In this document: positions 21,687 to 33,239 of the stretch, piece after piece
Layout: each line of letters opens with the position of its first letter
Position numbering within the stretch: position 1 is the stretch's first letter
Assembly: GCA_014155875.1 (NCBI GenBank)
Contig: JACEFZ010022426.1
Span: 12,501-76,500 of the forward strand
Source of the DNA: Cepaea nemoralis
Lineage: Eukaryota > Mollusca > Gastropoda > Stylommatophora > Helicidae
Length of the DNA: 64,000 nucleotides
Direction: 5' to 3'
Notes under the pieces: model-generated
The model's input: the letters and a program-made list of their open reading frames with translations, nothing else
What the model was told of the DNA's origin: nothing
The model's database searches: none
Position numbers and translations under genes: made by a program

Positions 21687-21954
21687 TGTAACAATGCGTG
21701 TATACAGTGGATCAACAAGTTCAGTTAGGTTATTTTAGAACAGGCTTTATTGGTACATGGTGGTTGATACAAAATCTCGATACAATCAAGTATGATGTTG
21801 ACTTCTCTTCCCTCGTCCTTGGTGTTAACTAACTACCCCAACAACAAGCCACGTCACGACTTGAGCATCCTTCTAGCTGTTCTATTTTGATGCTCAAGCG
21901 TGCTGTAGGCTTGCACACCCAAGCTGATACAGATATGATATTCATTCTGCTACA
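21687..21954 (-). repeat. LTR-2 5' LTR (268 bp)
   Basis: Partner of 14754-15021, with about three substitutions between them. Confidence 0.93.
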
Positions 21955-22938
21955 TCAGCTCCGTGTTTCTGTCTCGACCATGCCACGAGGCCAAGCCATC
22001 CAGGTATTTCTTCTAGGTCTTTCCCTTGGTTTGTTCCCTTCAATCTTGCCATTTGTCACCAAGTTCTCCAATTCATTTCTTCTCATAACATGCCCAAAAA
22101 ATGTTGAATGTCTACGTCTAATGTCTCTAATCAGTTTACGATCTTCATTTGTTTCTTGAAGGACTTGTTCATTGGTCTTTCTGGCTGTCCATAGTATACT
22201 TTGCATTTTCCTCAGAAACCACATTTCTACAGCCATCAGATATTTTCAGCTTGACTGCTCATTGTCCAAGCTTCAAATCCATATAAAAGTACAGGTTCTA
22301 TGTAGCACCTCAACACTCTTTTTCTCGTTTCAATTGACATCTTTTTATTGGTCAGTATGTTTTTCATCTTGCTAAAGGCTACTTTTGCCATGGCGATTCT
22401 TGATCTAATCTCTTCAATGCATCTCCCATCAGATGTTATTACTGTTCCGAGATAATTGTACCTATTCACTTGTTGAAGAATATTCCCATTTACTTGAATA
22501 ATCCATTATGGTATTTCGTTCTTCCTAGTGACAACCATAATCAGTGTCTATTTAGAATGTAATTCTAACCCTAGTTGTTCACTGTATGTAACAACCGCAT
22601 CTACTAATATGTTGCAGGTCCTGTTCATTGTCTGCAAGCAAAACTGTATCATCTGCATATCTAATGTTATTGATGCATCGTCCCCCAATGTTGATTCCTT
22701 CCATATCTTCAATATTTCTGAAAATACTTTCCTCTACAGGGAAAACAGATCTGGAGACATCACACATCCCTGTCACACCTCTCTTAATAGGCTGATATTG
22801 GCCTACTTCATTATCAACTCTTATGGCAGCTTGTTGTTTCCAATATATGTTTCTTACAAGTCTGAGGTCTTTTCCATCAATTTGTAGATCTTCAAGCATC
22901 CTTATCATGTCGACATGTCTCACTTTATCGAAAGCATT
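21955..22938 (-). pseudogene. LINE D copy, RT and C-terminus (decayed)
   Basis: Several minus frames together give an RTE-like ORF end: TNAFDKVRHVDMIRMLEDL, NNIRYADDTVLLADNEQDL (YADD active site), MNRYNYLGTVITSDGRC, AKVAFSKMKNILTNKK, RRHSTFFGHVMRRNEL and GKIEGNKPRERPRR. It aligns with the LINE at 55680-57770. Frameshifts and stops make it non-coding. Its 3' tip is at 14675-14753, beyond LTR-2. The upstream edge at about 22938 meets another LINE in the opposite sense. Confidence 0.85.
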
Positions 22939-25110
22939 TGTGCTGGTCCAGATGGTAAAAGTACAGATGAGTGTAATCAAAGAAAATATGTCAGGGGGAT
23001 ATGAAAGGGTCCGATATAGCCACAAAATAGAAGAAAGCTACTTATCACTAAGAGGAGATGCAGAATAAGTCATAGCAATGAGCTAGGTACTATCACAGTA
23101 CCACAAAGAACATGGCAGGAAAGTGTAATTTAAAAACTGTACAGATCAAAAATAGAAATGGGAAAATTCTCACTAACATTAAAGAATACTTGAACAGATG
23201 GGCTAAATGCTTTGATAATCTCCTGATTAGAGCAGTTCCAGAAGACCAACCAGATAGCCAACCTACAGAAGTGGAGCTGGATGTCAGTCCATCGAGAATA
23301 GTTAAAGTTGTGATCCATGGTTGTGGTAGAGATAAACTTCGCGTTGTTCTAATACCTAGTTAACAATTTTTATAAAGAACGTATAACTCACCCAATTCCA
23401 AGAATCTTCAACACACACGCGCATAGTACACTTTTCTGGATTCATCCATGATTTTTAATTCAGAGCTTAGGGCAATTGAGAATATAATTTCGGAACATTC
23501 AAACCATGCATAAATAGGTCGGCCTGCTTATTCAGCTAATTATGAAATGTAGCTTTTTCGGTTAGTTGCTTATTAAAAAAAGCTAATTAACTTGGCATTT
23601 TTCTCTTTTCATTACTTGACGTTCCTAACCTTCCCTTAAAACATATTACAAACTAGTTAACTTCTATTCGGTTTCTTAAACTATAATCATTCTAGAGATG
23701 TTGCCCTTCCTCCAATTGGAACTAACCTACCAGATGTAACCCTCTGTTAACGCTTATCTGACTATCTAAAAAATTAACGCGTGTTGCCTCTATCACTATC
23801 AAAATCGAACTGCCGTTGTCAATGTTTTTGTTGCTACCCTGACGTATTGCTGCCACGAAGACGATGTACGTCTTCGTGCAGTGCTTCTTTGGCTTCCTCC
23901 ACTAAATAGGAGAAAAACAAAGACATGCCTGGCGCCACATCTTCACTCCCTCGTCCGACCTCCCATTATTTCCGTTATAACAATGCTCTGTTATACAAGA
24001 AACCATTTAAAGTAAAGATTAGTAAAGCTATCAAATTTCTGAAGGATGAGAAAATTGCTGGTCCAGATAGTATCCCAGCAGAAGCTGTGAAAACTAATTT
24101 AAACACCCCAACTGAATTACTGCGTAAATTATTTAGCAGAATCTGGAAATCTGAAGAAATGTCAGCAGAACAGAAAGACGGATAACTAGTGAACTTGTCA
24201 AAGAAAGGGGCCTACAAGAGTGTGAAAATTATAGAGGTACAATGTCATTGTCAGTTCTTGGGGAAATATTAAGCATGATCATTATGGAGCGACTAACAGT
24301 TGTCAGTGGCAAACACGTAAGGGATGAACAATCAGGTTTTCGGCCAGATAGATAATGCACTGACCAGTTCGACACATAGCAAATTATAATATAGGAAAGC
24401 ATCGAACTAAATTTGCAACTTTATACTGGATTTATAGACTATGAAAAGGCCTTCGATAGCATTGACAGGGAATCTCTCTGGAAACTGATGAGGCATTATG
24501 AGATCCCACAGAAAATCACTGACTTAAGACAACGTAAAGAGATATGGGGTGTAGAGTTCTCTATTAGAGAAAACAAGCAGAGGCATTCTAAACTACGAAA
24601 CAGGAATGAGGAAGGGATGACTTTTTCCCACCTCAGTTACTGTTATTGACTATGCACACGATTAAGAAGACAACAACAAGCACTGCTAGAAATGGAATTC
24701 AGTGGACCTCTTTGGCAAAGAAGTTCGATGAGCTGGACTTCGCTGATGACATTTCTCCCCTTTCTAACACATGACATCAGATGCACGATAAACTAAACAC
24801 TTTGGATGGGAGGTCACACTAATTAGGTTAGTAAATTCACAGGGAAAAGATAACGATAGTGACAATAAATTAAGCAAACGATAACTCGATCCTTTTTGCC
24901 GAAACCTCACTTCAAGAGACAGAATCATACACCAATTTAGTTAGCAATGCAGAAAAATATGTGGGAACAGATAGAGATATCAAAATAAGAATACAAAAGG
25001 CAAGTGGGGCGTTTTTAGCACTACATAATTTATGAAAGTCGAAATAAATACTTAGCATCAAACTTGTTAAAGCAGTACTACTGGTTGGATCAGAAACACT
25101 AAATCAATTA
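22939..25110 (+). pseudogene. LINE E copy (RT, FADD type), decayed
   Basis: Read in pieces on the plus strand: a pre-RT region (KNRNGKILTNIKEYLNRWAKCFDNLL, 23112-23308), RT start (KAIKFLKDEKIAGPDSIPAEAVK, 24005-24100), DYEKAFDSIDRESLWKLMRHYEIPQ (24430-24510), LDFADDISPL (catalytic FADD near 24740) and a tail near 25000. Many stops and frameshifts are present. A 698-bp insertion at 23309-24006 interrupts it. Confidence 0.8.
23309..24006. mobile_element. Unclassified 698-bp insertion in LINE E with 7-bp duplication
   Basis: TTAAAGT occurs at 23302-23308 and 24007-24013. LINE coding sense runs up to the first copy and resumes after the second. I see no inverted ends, no poly(A) and no ORF of note, so the class is open. 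Confidence 0.6.
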
Positions 25111-25185
25111 CAAATAAACTACAAACCAGTCTGATTGTGCCGTGCCGTATCATGATCTGGTTGCATCCTTGTATTCCTATGGGCA

Positions 25186-25186
<1 letters not shown>

Positions 25187-25283
<97 letters not shown>
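25187..25283. repeat. (GAT)n microsatellite
   Basis: An almost pure GAT/ATG trinucleotide run of close to 100 bp. Confidence 0.97.
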
Positions 25284-25284
<1 letters not shown>

Positions 25285-25574
25285 AACAACGAAGAAAGAT
25301 AATTAACAGTTAAATCAAATAGTTAAGTGGTTGGATTGTGCTGGCGTATTAAGCAAAACTCACAAACGCCCACTCTTGAACTAACTCTTAAATTACAGCA
25401 CTCAATTGTTAGATACGCCCTGTTCTAGATCGCACCTGTTTCACAACTGTCTAAGTATGATATGAGCACGATATAGGACGGCGCCAAAAGACTCGCTAAC
25501 AACAACGATTACGTCATCTCAGTTTCTAACAGGAAACACACCATACTTTAAACACTCACTACGAACACCCTGAA

Positions 25575-25735
25575 CTGCCTGGTAATGACATAAGCACGGT
25601 CGGGAGCGGGTTCAACGCTTGGGCTAGTCGCTTGCCAAATGGAGGAAAGATTGGCCACCTATTCCTCCTTGCTCAAGGCCTACAAAATGTGATGTCACTA
25701 TTACATCGCAGAACTTTAGCATGAAACTGCTTGAG
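25575..25735 (+). mobile_element. SINE C copy (plus)
   Basis: It contains GGGTTCAACGCTTGGGCTAG (B-box-like) and ATTGGCCACCTATTCCTCCT, the reverse complement of blocks at 13880-14010 and 58655-58830. Confidence 0.65.
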
Positions 25736-25850
25736 GACAATTTATTATTTTTTTTATAAGGGCTCGCGGTTACCCCAGGGGCAAGAGCCGCCTCATCAGG
25801 TCCCCACGTCCCTGTGTGTCATTCGGATGACCGCCTCTGCATGTTAGTTA

Positions 25851-26110
25851 CAAAAGTTAGTTGCATAACCTTTACAGGACGTCGCAGTCAACAGCAGCAT
25901 TCATTTCTTTTTTTTGCTGTTGTGATCTCTTGGCTAGTTTATGTTCAGCAGTTTGCCAGTGCTTTCTGAACGACCAGCACTCGTACCATTTCGTAAAATA
26001 CCAACGTAAGGCGGTCTGCTGCCAAACCGCACACAGCTGTGTTTCCGAACGCGGATATGCAGGATTACGAACTGCGTCCGTAACACCTCGCCTCGGAGCC
26101 GGCACCTTTG
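25851..26110 (-). mobile_element. SINE A copy (minus)
   Basis: It begins with the reverse of the tail (AGTTGCATAACCTTTACAGG) and ends with the head CTCGCCTCGGAGCCGGCACC. The middle carries CTTTCTGAACGACCAGCACT, the conserved body block. Confidence 0.8.
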
Positions 26111-26584
26111 CATGTGGCCCTGGCAAGCTCAAGTGCAGATGCTTCTCTTTGATCTTGACCAGCCCAATGCCACGAACGGCAGAGGCCCTTATTTATTAAC
26201 ATATTCAGTGTCAAACCAAACGTAGGTTTGGACCAAACAAAAATGGATGGCGAAAAATTCGAAGTAGCTGTGTGTTACAGTTATGACATAAATGTTGTGA
26301 CATGTTGTATTATATATTAAATTAAACGGGAGTTGCATGAGGAAAACTAGATATGCCCATGACAGATACGGGAAGTCGCTTAAGACAATTAATAATCCCA
26401 TGACACGTAATAAATTAATTATATTATATATATAGGAACACTCTTATATAGTACCTCTTAAGGAACGAGGGTTGTAGTATAGTCGTCCCGAGACGAACCA
26501 GGATGCCATTCCCCTAGATTTAAAAAAAAATGAAACCAGGAAGCGCCCGGACTCACAAGATGACAGTAATGAATAAGTTTGTAG
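26111..26584. other. Unassigned AT-rich spacer
   Basis: Contains a short TATATA run near 26427 and an A run near 26522. No gene or repeat assignment. Confidence 0.4.
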
Positions 26585-26820
26585 GTTTTCTAGGCTCGGT
26601 GGCTAAGGGCTTTACGAACGCAATTCATAATTCCGCATACCGCGTTCGAAACACAGCTGCTGGCTATTTGACAGCAGACCGACCACCTTATGTTGGTTTT
26701 TATATAATTCTATGGGTGCCGCTCGTTCAGAAAGCAATTGCAAACTATTGAACGTAAACTTGCCAGGAAATCACAAACATTCAACAATTCTACGTCCTGT
26801 AAAGAATGCAACTAACATAA
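26585..26820 (+). mobile_element. SINE A copy (plus)
   Basis: The head GGTGGCTAAGGGC resembles an A box, and GCGTTCGAAACAC is a weak B box. Then come the body (GCTCGTTCAGAAAGCAATTG) and the tail (CGTCCTGTAAAGAATGCAAC). Confidence 0.8.
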
Positions 26821-27150
26821 CTAGTTTATCATCTGATCTCTATTCCCCGCTACATATGCCCATCAGTGCCCGTTAATGTATTTCTCTTGTTAGGTAAAAT
26901 ATTAAAACAACTGACACTGTTTTAAACAATAAGGTAGCAACTAGACGACGCTTGCCGAGTTTCTTGGCAAAAACATAAAAACATCGCCCGAAACAGGAAC
27001 TACTCTAAGTCTGAGGTGTGATAGGGCCAAAGCATTCTGTAGGCCTGAATGCGCGGGGGGATACGTGTCCAGTTTGTTTTATCTGTTAGCGAACAACGAA
27101 AGCAGGCGCTGGACTCTCATCCGACAGTGCTCATAACATTATTAGTGCAG
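26821..27150. other. Unassigned spacer
   Basis: Nothing recognised here. A G run at 27055 and a C run at 27154 border it on the right. Confidence 0.4.
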
Positions 27151-27403
27151 TTTCCCCCCCCCCCTTATCTCTCTCTCCCTCTCCCCCTCTTTCTCTATCT
27201 CCGTATATCTCTCTCCCTCTCCCCCTCTTTCTCTATCTCCGTATATCTCTCTCCCTTTCCCTCGTCTCTCCCCCTCCGTCTCACTTCCCTCTCTCTCTCT
27301 CTCTCTCTCCCTCTCTCTCCCTCTCTGCCCCTCTATATATATATATATGTCCGCCTCTCTCCCACACTCTCTCACCTCTCTCCCCCTCTCTCTCCCTCTC
27401 TGC

Positions 27404-27475
<72 letters not shown>
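27151..27475. repeat. Compound (CT)n / (TA)n low-complexity tract
   Basis: A pyrimidine tract of CTCTCC-type repeats runs into about 50 bp of TA. Two 60-bp subunits (CTCTCCCTCTCCCCCTCTTT) are tandem near 27170-27260. Open frames across it are artefacts. Confidence 0.95.
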
Positions 27476-27477
<2 letters not shown>

Positions 27478-28270
27478 GGATAAATGGTCATCACTGGCCT
27501 AAACCGAATTGACGGGGGATCTCGGTGTAGGTGGCCCCTAGAGATGCAGTGATTAGAAATGCATCTGACACTCAACAGCACACCACCAAATCATGGGTAA
27601 ATGATGTCAGTCGATGGTACAACCTACTAAGTTGACAAAATGGTTCTAGTGTCTTACGAATTAAGCTCCTACTAGATGACAGTTTGAAATGTCCACCGAA
27701 GGAAAATCCTACTACTTGACACCTCTGTTCAAACACTCACGATGTGCAGAAAACGAAACACTGGTGATGCGAGAAACAAACCATGCTTCGGGTACTTGTC
27801 TCTCAAAACTGTAAGAAATATACCGAATGTCTCCTATGTGCAACACACAACCCCAGCAATCATTCCCCCAGGCATGTAGGTGGAACATGTCACAGGGCTG
27901 CCAAATAGAAAATTAATTAGCTAGTAATTTCATTTGATGGTCCCACTCGACCACATAGCGTATGGCCGTCATCAGAATTACAACCACGTGGCCCCTGAAG
28001 GTGCAGTCTGGGGTGCATGAAAAGCTCAACATACGGAAGTGAGGTTAAGCAGCCATGTACAGAATGTGACGATTCCTTGGGTAGGCCCGTCATGTGTGGG
28101 CACTGCACTTATGAAAGTCACCTTTGATGGCAGGGAATGCCCATGGTATGCTTCTGCCTTCCCTTGAGGGCCGACCGGCATGAACGTGGCTGTCTCCAAC
28201 AGTGGTACCAGTGGTGGAGTGACCAAGATGACGCCAACAGCTTATTGACCTTCAAAAGTCCTACGAAACA
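27476..28270. other. Unassigned region
   Basis: Mixed composition without long frames. GTGGCCCCTAGAGATGCAGT near 27530 and GTGGCCCCTGAAGGTGCAGT near 27990 are similar, which hints at a diverged repeat pair. Confidence 0.35.
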
Positions 28271-28274
28271 CCAG

Positions 28275-28400
28275 AAAGGCTAACGTGGTCAACAAACGCC
28301 CGCAGAAGTTGGATGTGTCGGCCGAAAGGTGTAAATATCGCAGCTCTGCTATAAAGTGATATAACATAACACAACAACATATTGGACGAACGGACGAAGA
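28275..28400 (+). mobile_element. SINE F copy
   Basis: CTAACGTGGTCAACAAACGC and the following CAGAAGTTGGATGTGTCGGC align with 12355-12420. It ends in GGACGAAGAAGAAGA, the (GAA)n tail. Confidence 0.75.
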
Positions 28401-28439
28401 AGAAGACTGTCTGGATTTTCTTCTTCAAAAATAGGATGT

Positions 28440-28775
28440 TTAGTGTTTTTATGTTTACAATAAGAAAAGTATGTGAACTTTATGTTTACGATGAGAACAG
28501 TATGTGAACTTTATGTTTACAATAAGTCAAGTATGTGAACTTTATATATGTTTACAATAAGTCAAGTTTGTGAAATGTACAGATGTTCGCAATAAGTTAT
28601 GTATGTGAAATGCACGGATGTTTACAATAAGTCAAGTATGTGAGCTGTACGGATCTTTACAATAAGTCAAGTATGCGAACTGTGTGAATATTTACAGTAA
28701 CAAATGGGTGTGTATGTATGCAATTTTAAAATAAGAAAATAATATGGACTGTACGGATGTTTACATTAAGATGTA
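28440..28775. repeat. Degenerate tandem repeat, roughly 38-43-bp unit
   Basis: Eight or nine diverged copies of TGTTTACAATAAGTCAAGTA followed by TGTGAACTTT or TGTGARCTGTACGGA. Confidence 0.85.
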
Positions 28776-29211
28776 ATCTGTCTTAGCATTTGCATCATAA
28801 GAAAAGAATGGCACAAAGCCTGGGCTGAATTGTAGAGACCATGTGCCTGTCTGAGCTTCGACCCTAGACCAGTTGCCGACCAAGGCTTAGGGCTTGGTCT
28901 GCCCTGCCATGACATTTAGCTTTTAGGTTGTATTTCCCTGCATCAGTTGCGCTTCTCTGCCCTAAACCGTTGATACAATGTTGGGTGTTAGGTTTGGTGA
29001 GCGCAACCGAACACTCGGAGTTAACAGAAACCCGGTAGTACCGTCTAATGTCATACGGTAGCTCAATCATATCTAAGACCTAACTACCCTAAGGAAATGA
29101 CAATACATTTATTCCTCGATAACTACTGTCACTCCTGTAAGTTACCTTTCTTTGGCAGCCTCACCAAATACCCTTCTCTCCGGTCTGCTGGTAAGTCCTC
29201 ACCTTCTAGAG
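28776..29211. other. Unassigned flank of the hAT nest
   Basis: No coding or repeat assignment. It ends at the TCTAGAAT target duplication (29212-29219). Confidence 0.4.
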
Positions 29212-29399
29212 TCTAGAATAGGGGTCACCAAACTACGGCCCGCGGGCCGGATCCAGCCCGCGACGTCATTTCATCCGGCCCGCCGAAGGTACTCGAACTT
29301 GCTTGATATGACTTAAGGAACACGAGAGGTTGTGATACAATTTAAATGTAAATATTGTGTTTAGAATAATAGGAGATCTTCACACGTGCGGAGACCTCC

Positions 29400-29865
29400 T
29401 GGCGGCTTGTGTCTTGAATTTACTAGTTTCAATTATAAATTACTGTATCTAGATTTTCTTGTTGATTGTAATGTTTGCTTATTTCGCGCCATCCCAAGTC
29501 TTTCCCCGGCTCGTGGTAGCACCGCCTACGCTCTGACGTTACCATGGTTTCCATGGCAACACACACACACACATACACACACATGCGCGCGCGCGCATCT
29601 TTCCCTCCCCCAGATGTGTCCGGCTGTCAACACAGGCCAGATGCTCCTGAAATAATTACTTCTTTTTGCCAGTCATCCATTTTATAGGCATGTAACAAGG
29701 ATTTCTTTGTTTGACAGTGTTAGGTAAGTGAACTGCAAGTGTGAATAGAGGCAATAAAGTAGCAAACATAGCATAAAAATGCCATAGAAGCCTTGCGTTA
29801 TTACCCATTATCCCCAGCTCAGAAGAATTCCCCGGTCAAGGTGTTAATCGAGCTGGTATCTAGGC
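29400..29865. other. hAT-1 left internal segment not shared with hAT-2
   Basis: Similarity to the hAT-2 end stops after GACCTCCT near 29401. The next 465 bp, with (CA)n and GCGC runs near 29560-29600, have no match in hAT-2 or hAT-3. Either it is an insertion in hAT-1 or hAT-2 lost it. Confidence 0.45.
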
Positions 29866-29928
29866 AATTGTTTTTCAACCTTTCTAATGGAGCAGATCCT
29901 TACGCAAATGTTTACGTTTCTCGAGGAA

Positions 29929-30232
29929 TGTAACAGAGCACCATCTCTGTTAGAGAATTAATGAGTTAATAGATGGTGTGCAAAAACAAAGGGGAAATAG
30001 GTTTGTACACGCGTGAGCACCGGTAGTTAGTGATCTAGGGTTGCTCACGCGTGGACGTAAACAGTCTTCCATCAGCCGCCTAGAAGAACAAGTCGTATGA
30101 TTTTCTTCTGTACGGTAGTTTACAAATTGATGCCAAATAAACTCAGATATATCGTCAAAATGGACTTTGTTGTTAATAGACGCACACCATCAACTATATA
30201 CAGCGGCCTTGTTGTTCTATAGCACTGTTATA
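29929..30232 (+). repeat. LTR-3 5' LTR (304 bp) with 12-bp inverted repeat
   Basis: Contains CACGCGTGAGCA (30008-30019) and its inverse TGCTCACGCGTG (30042-30053) around a 22-nt loop. AAATAAACTC is a possible polyadenylation signal. It differs from the 3' LTR at a few sites. Confidence 0.92.
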
Positions 30233-31419
30233 GGAATCTATTTTGTTGCCGTAGACCCCAGGATTTCCAACTTATGGGTCGCCGCGGGAATCATCTTGGC
30301 ACAAGCGAAGACTTCTATTGACCGCGTCTGGAAAATGGAAGCTGTGTTTTTGTTGATTATATTTGAGAGACACAGCAACTGAAAGCCCGGCTAGGGGTAG
30401 TTGTTGTGATTTCTCGGGCTGCTGAATTGTCGAAATATAGTCCTCTGTGAAGGTAAAGAAGTTGTTCAGTACTGCCTAACTAAGGTACCGATGTTCTGTG
30501 GCCATGCCTAAGTCATTGATTGTTACACAGTGGCCTGATACTTGACGTACAGTGATTTTTGCTGAACTCGAAGCCAATCGGAGTCGCTTACTGCTGCTTC
30601 ACGTCGTCACTCTTGGATGTCGCTGGTGGATACATCATCGATCTTATAAACCTGGGGCGTTACTGTGAGAATTGTCTACCTGCAGCCGGATAATCAGGTC
30701 TAATCGGACAGCAAAGCCACGATGGCGCTGAACCCCACTCAGGTTCAAACATTACCTCAGGCCAGTAAAAATTTTTGAGGTCACTCGGGTTAGACCGTTG
30801 CCTCAGGCCAGTTAAAATTTTGGAGGTCACTCGGGTTCAGCCGTTGTCCCAGGTCAGTAGAATTTTTGAGACCGCTCAAGTTATCTCAAATCAGTAAAAA
30901 TTTTCCAGAGTGGCGATTAATTTGAACTGGCCGTTTTGTCGAATCTCATCCAAGGTCGAAGGAACTTGCAATTGAATGATGTTCAGCAAATTTTGATTCC
31001 ACTGCAACTCAATCGCTTTAGTGAAGAGGGTTTACATCATTACGGTCCACCGAGAACCGGCAGTCAAATAGTTCATTACTCTGTCGATTAGGCCATCTCT
31101 TAGACGCTGTACTATACTTCGTGAGCCTTAACGTCATTTTCACCCAATGTCGAAGGAACGTAGGACAGGCATATGGTCAACTGAAAAACGATCGAGCAGA
31201 CAACAGTGTGTGTAACTGAGGAACTGAAGCAAGTATAATAATTAACTTATGAAACTGGTTAGTTTAGAATAACGACATCGATAACATTGCCAACTGAACT
31301 TAATAGTTTAAATTGCTGAAAAGTTATAGAACTTGTTTAGTTTAAGATAATATTGTGTTAATATATATTATTATACTACATTGTGTCGTACTGGTATATT
31401 TTGTATTTCAGATTTTAAT
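30233..31419 (+). other. LTR-3 leader with about four ~53-bp tandem repeats
   Basis: Between about 30734 and 30910 a unit containing CAGGCCAGTAAAAATTTTTG and GGTCACTCGGGTT is repeated about four times with drift. The leader ends in a pyrimidine-rich stretch and TTTCAG just before the gag ATG. No primer-binding site was assigned. Confidence 0.7.
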
Positions 31420-32391
31420 ATGGAAGCCCAGGACCTTTCTTTAGGACAGGTGCTTGGTGGTGTAGGTAGGGTCATATCCAAGTTAGACACAATTTTGAAA
31501 CAGCAAAGCATAGCTGTTGACATCGATAAGTTTAGTGGGCAAGCGAAATATTTTAAGAAATGGGTTGTGTCCATTGAAAAACATGCTTATCTAGTGGACG
31601 CCACAGATGAGGATAAGAAAAATTTAGCTTATAGGACTAGTGCATCGCCTGTCTCAGATCATATTCGAAGAAAATTGGAAGCAGGAACAAATAAGACGTG
31701 GGAGCAATTTAAGGATGATCTAGCCCACAAGTATGCGGAGATCACAGATCCACAACATGCTTTCTCAGTATTAAGACAATCAAAGCAACATGATGGAGAA
31801 AGTGTTCAGCTGTTCAGGGACAGGCTGATTAATTTAGCGGAGGAAGTATTCATAGGGCAGAATGTTCAAGGCGAGGAAGTAGAGAGGATGCTGGTTGGAA
31901 TTTTTGTTGACTGGATAAAGTCAGGTGGACTTAAATTCAAACTTATGAGGGAAAATCCTGCGAGATTATCACAGGCTGTGGATATAGCTGTACAGAAAGA
32001 GAGTTTGAGAAGAAGATTTACACTAAGGGTAGGACGGGAGATAGGAAGTAATAGAGAAGAGAGGATTGAGGAACCTATGGAGATAGGACAAGCGAGGTAC
32101 GGATGGAGAAGACGGGGAGAAATACAGACACTACAGGGAAATAATAATCAAAATACTCATGATAGAGAAAGACAAACGAGAAACCCTATAATAGAGACGG
32201 CAAATGGCACAAATATGGTTTGTTGGAGTTGTGGTCAGAGGGGACACGCTTCTAGATTTTGTGGTAACAGACGTGCCCAGGTTGGTGCACAGAATAGAGG
32301 TGGAAACAGTGGACCAAGTAGAAATTATGAAGACAGACAGAGGCATTCTACAAGGCCAAGAATGCAGGAAAACTGGCGTCCCACTTACTGA
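31420..32391 (+). CDS. LTR-3 Gag (323 aa, intact frame)
   Basis: The ATG at 31420 opens a frame to TGA at 32389-32391. A capsid-type Gag domain (KFSGQAKYFKKWVVSIEKHA ... HKYAEITDPQHAFSVLRQ) is followed by one CCHC knuckle (CWSCGQRGHASRFC). The tail is rich in Arg and Asn. It aligns with LTR-2 Gag along its whole length. The protein would assemble particles and bind element RNA; only its expression is uncertain. Confidence 0.88.
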   Translation: MEAQDLSLGQVLGGVGRVISKLDTILKQQSIAVDIDKFSGQAKYFKKWVVSIEKHAYLVDATDEDKKNLAYRTSASPVSDHIRRKLEAGTNKTWEQFKDDLAHKYAEITDPQHAFSVLRQSKQHDGESVQLFRDRLINLAEEVFIGQNVQGEEVERMLVGIFVDWIKSGGLKFKLMRENPARLSQAVDIAVQKESLRRRFTLRVGREIGSNREERIEEPMEIGQARYGWRRRGEIQTLQGNNNQNTHDRERQTRNPIIETANGTNMVCWSCGQRGHASRFCGNRRAQVGAQNRGGNSGPSRNYEDRQRHSTRPRMQENWRPTY

Positions 32392-32419
32392 ATATGACCT
32401 GCGGTAGGATGGAAAATAA

Positions 32420-33140
32420 AAAGGTCCCAAGAATGAGTGAATATATTAATTACCCAAATAGCAAATATAGTAGGACAAATAGAAATAGAGAACGTAGAAA
32501 ATGACCTCAACTTGGAGAGATAAAACAGTTTTCAGTGAATATGATTGATCCCAGTTCATGCATTATAGAAATAGGTAAATTTAAAATTAGAACATTGATT
32601 GATTCAGGAGCGCAAGTCAGTGTGATTAAGGAAATTTTTTTATATCGTATATTAAAGAATTTCAAAATGTTTGGAAATCAATTAAAGAATTTCAAAATGT
32701 TTGGAAATCAAGATACCCTTCATTCGGTTACTGGACAAAATCTGGAAGTAGTTGGACAAACAATGATAAACCTTAGGTTGGGAGGAATAAACGTGAGACA
32801 CCTTTTTCATGTGGTTAAAGAGTTAAATAGGAACATGATCCTAGGTAGGGATTTCTTACTAAAAAATGGTGTAAGGCTTTATTTTGATTTACACAAGTTG
32901 AGATTTCAAGATGTATATGTGGACTTGGAGGAAGACATGCACGTTTTGGCCCTAGTCAGAGTAAAAACATCTATGACCCTAAAACCACAGACAGTCAATC
33001 TGATACAAGCAAAAAAATTTTTTAAATCCGTATTTTTCGATAGGACAAACCGTTACAGTAACAGAGTTAGAGAGAGAGAGATAATAGATGAACCAGGGTT
33101 AGATGTCACAGACGGAATAGTAACATTAGATAGACATTAA
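32420..33140 (+). pseudogene. LTR-3 protease region (stop and in-frame duplication)
   Basis: The Pol frame after gag has an in-frame TGA near 32500 at a position where LTR-2 has a Cys codon. The protease motif LIDSGAQVSVIK is intact near 32600. Next comes a 30-bp tandem duplication (LKNFKMFGNQ twice, 32651-32710) that LTR-2 lacks. The frame ends in three copies of TAGACATTAA (33130-33160), where LTR-2 has coding DNA, so a deletion was filled or flanked by this micro-repeat. Confidence 0.8.
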
Positions 33141-33239
33141 TAGACATTAATAGACATTAATAACCGAAATAGAAGTAGAGGAAGTTGGAAAGGACGGAAT
33201 GATGAATCGATCCATGCATTCAGAAAATATACATCTCAA

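Larger units (their letters stand above)
14754..21954 (-). mobile_element. LTR-2: gypsy retrotransposon inserted in LINE D
   Basis: This is a 7201-bp element with 268-bp LTRs (14754-15021 and 21687-21954), both TG...CA. It is flanked by TCAG at 14750-14753 and 21955-21958. The LTRs differ at only about three sites, so the insertion is fairly recent, although the coding part already has frameshifts. Order on the minus strand: leader, gag, protease-RT, RNase H, integrase, short non-coding tail. I found no confident primer-binding site. Confidence 0.93.

Noticed and set aside
27049..27581. Leu/Ser and Arg/Glu repeat ORFs
   Set aside because: Products of CT and TA simple repeats.
30233..30320. 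Primer-binding sites for LTR-2 and LTR-3
   Set aside because: Neither sequence after the 5' LTR starts with a TGG run that I can match to a tRNA 3' end; a self-primed or half-tRNA mechanism cannot be shown.
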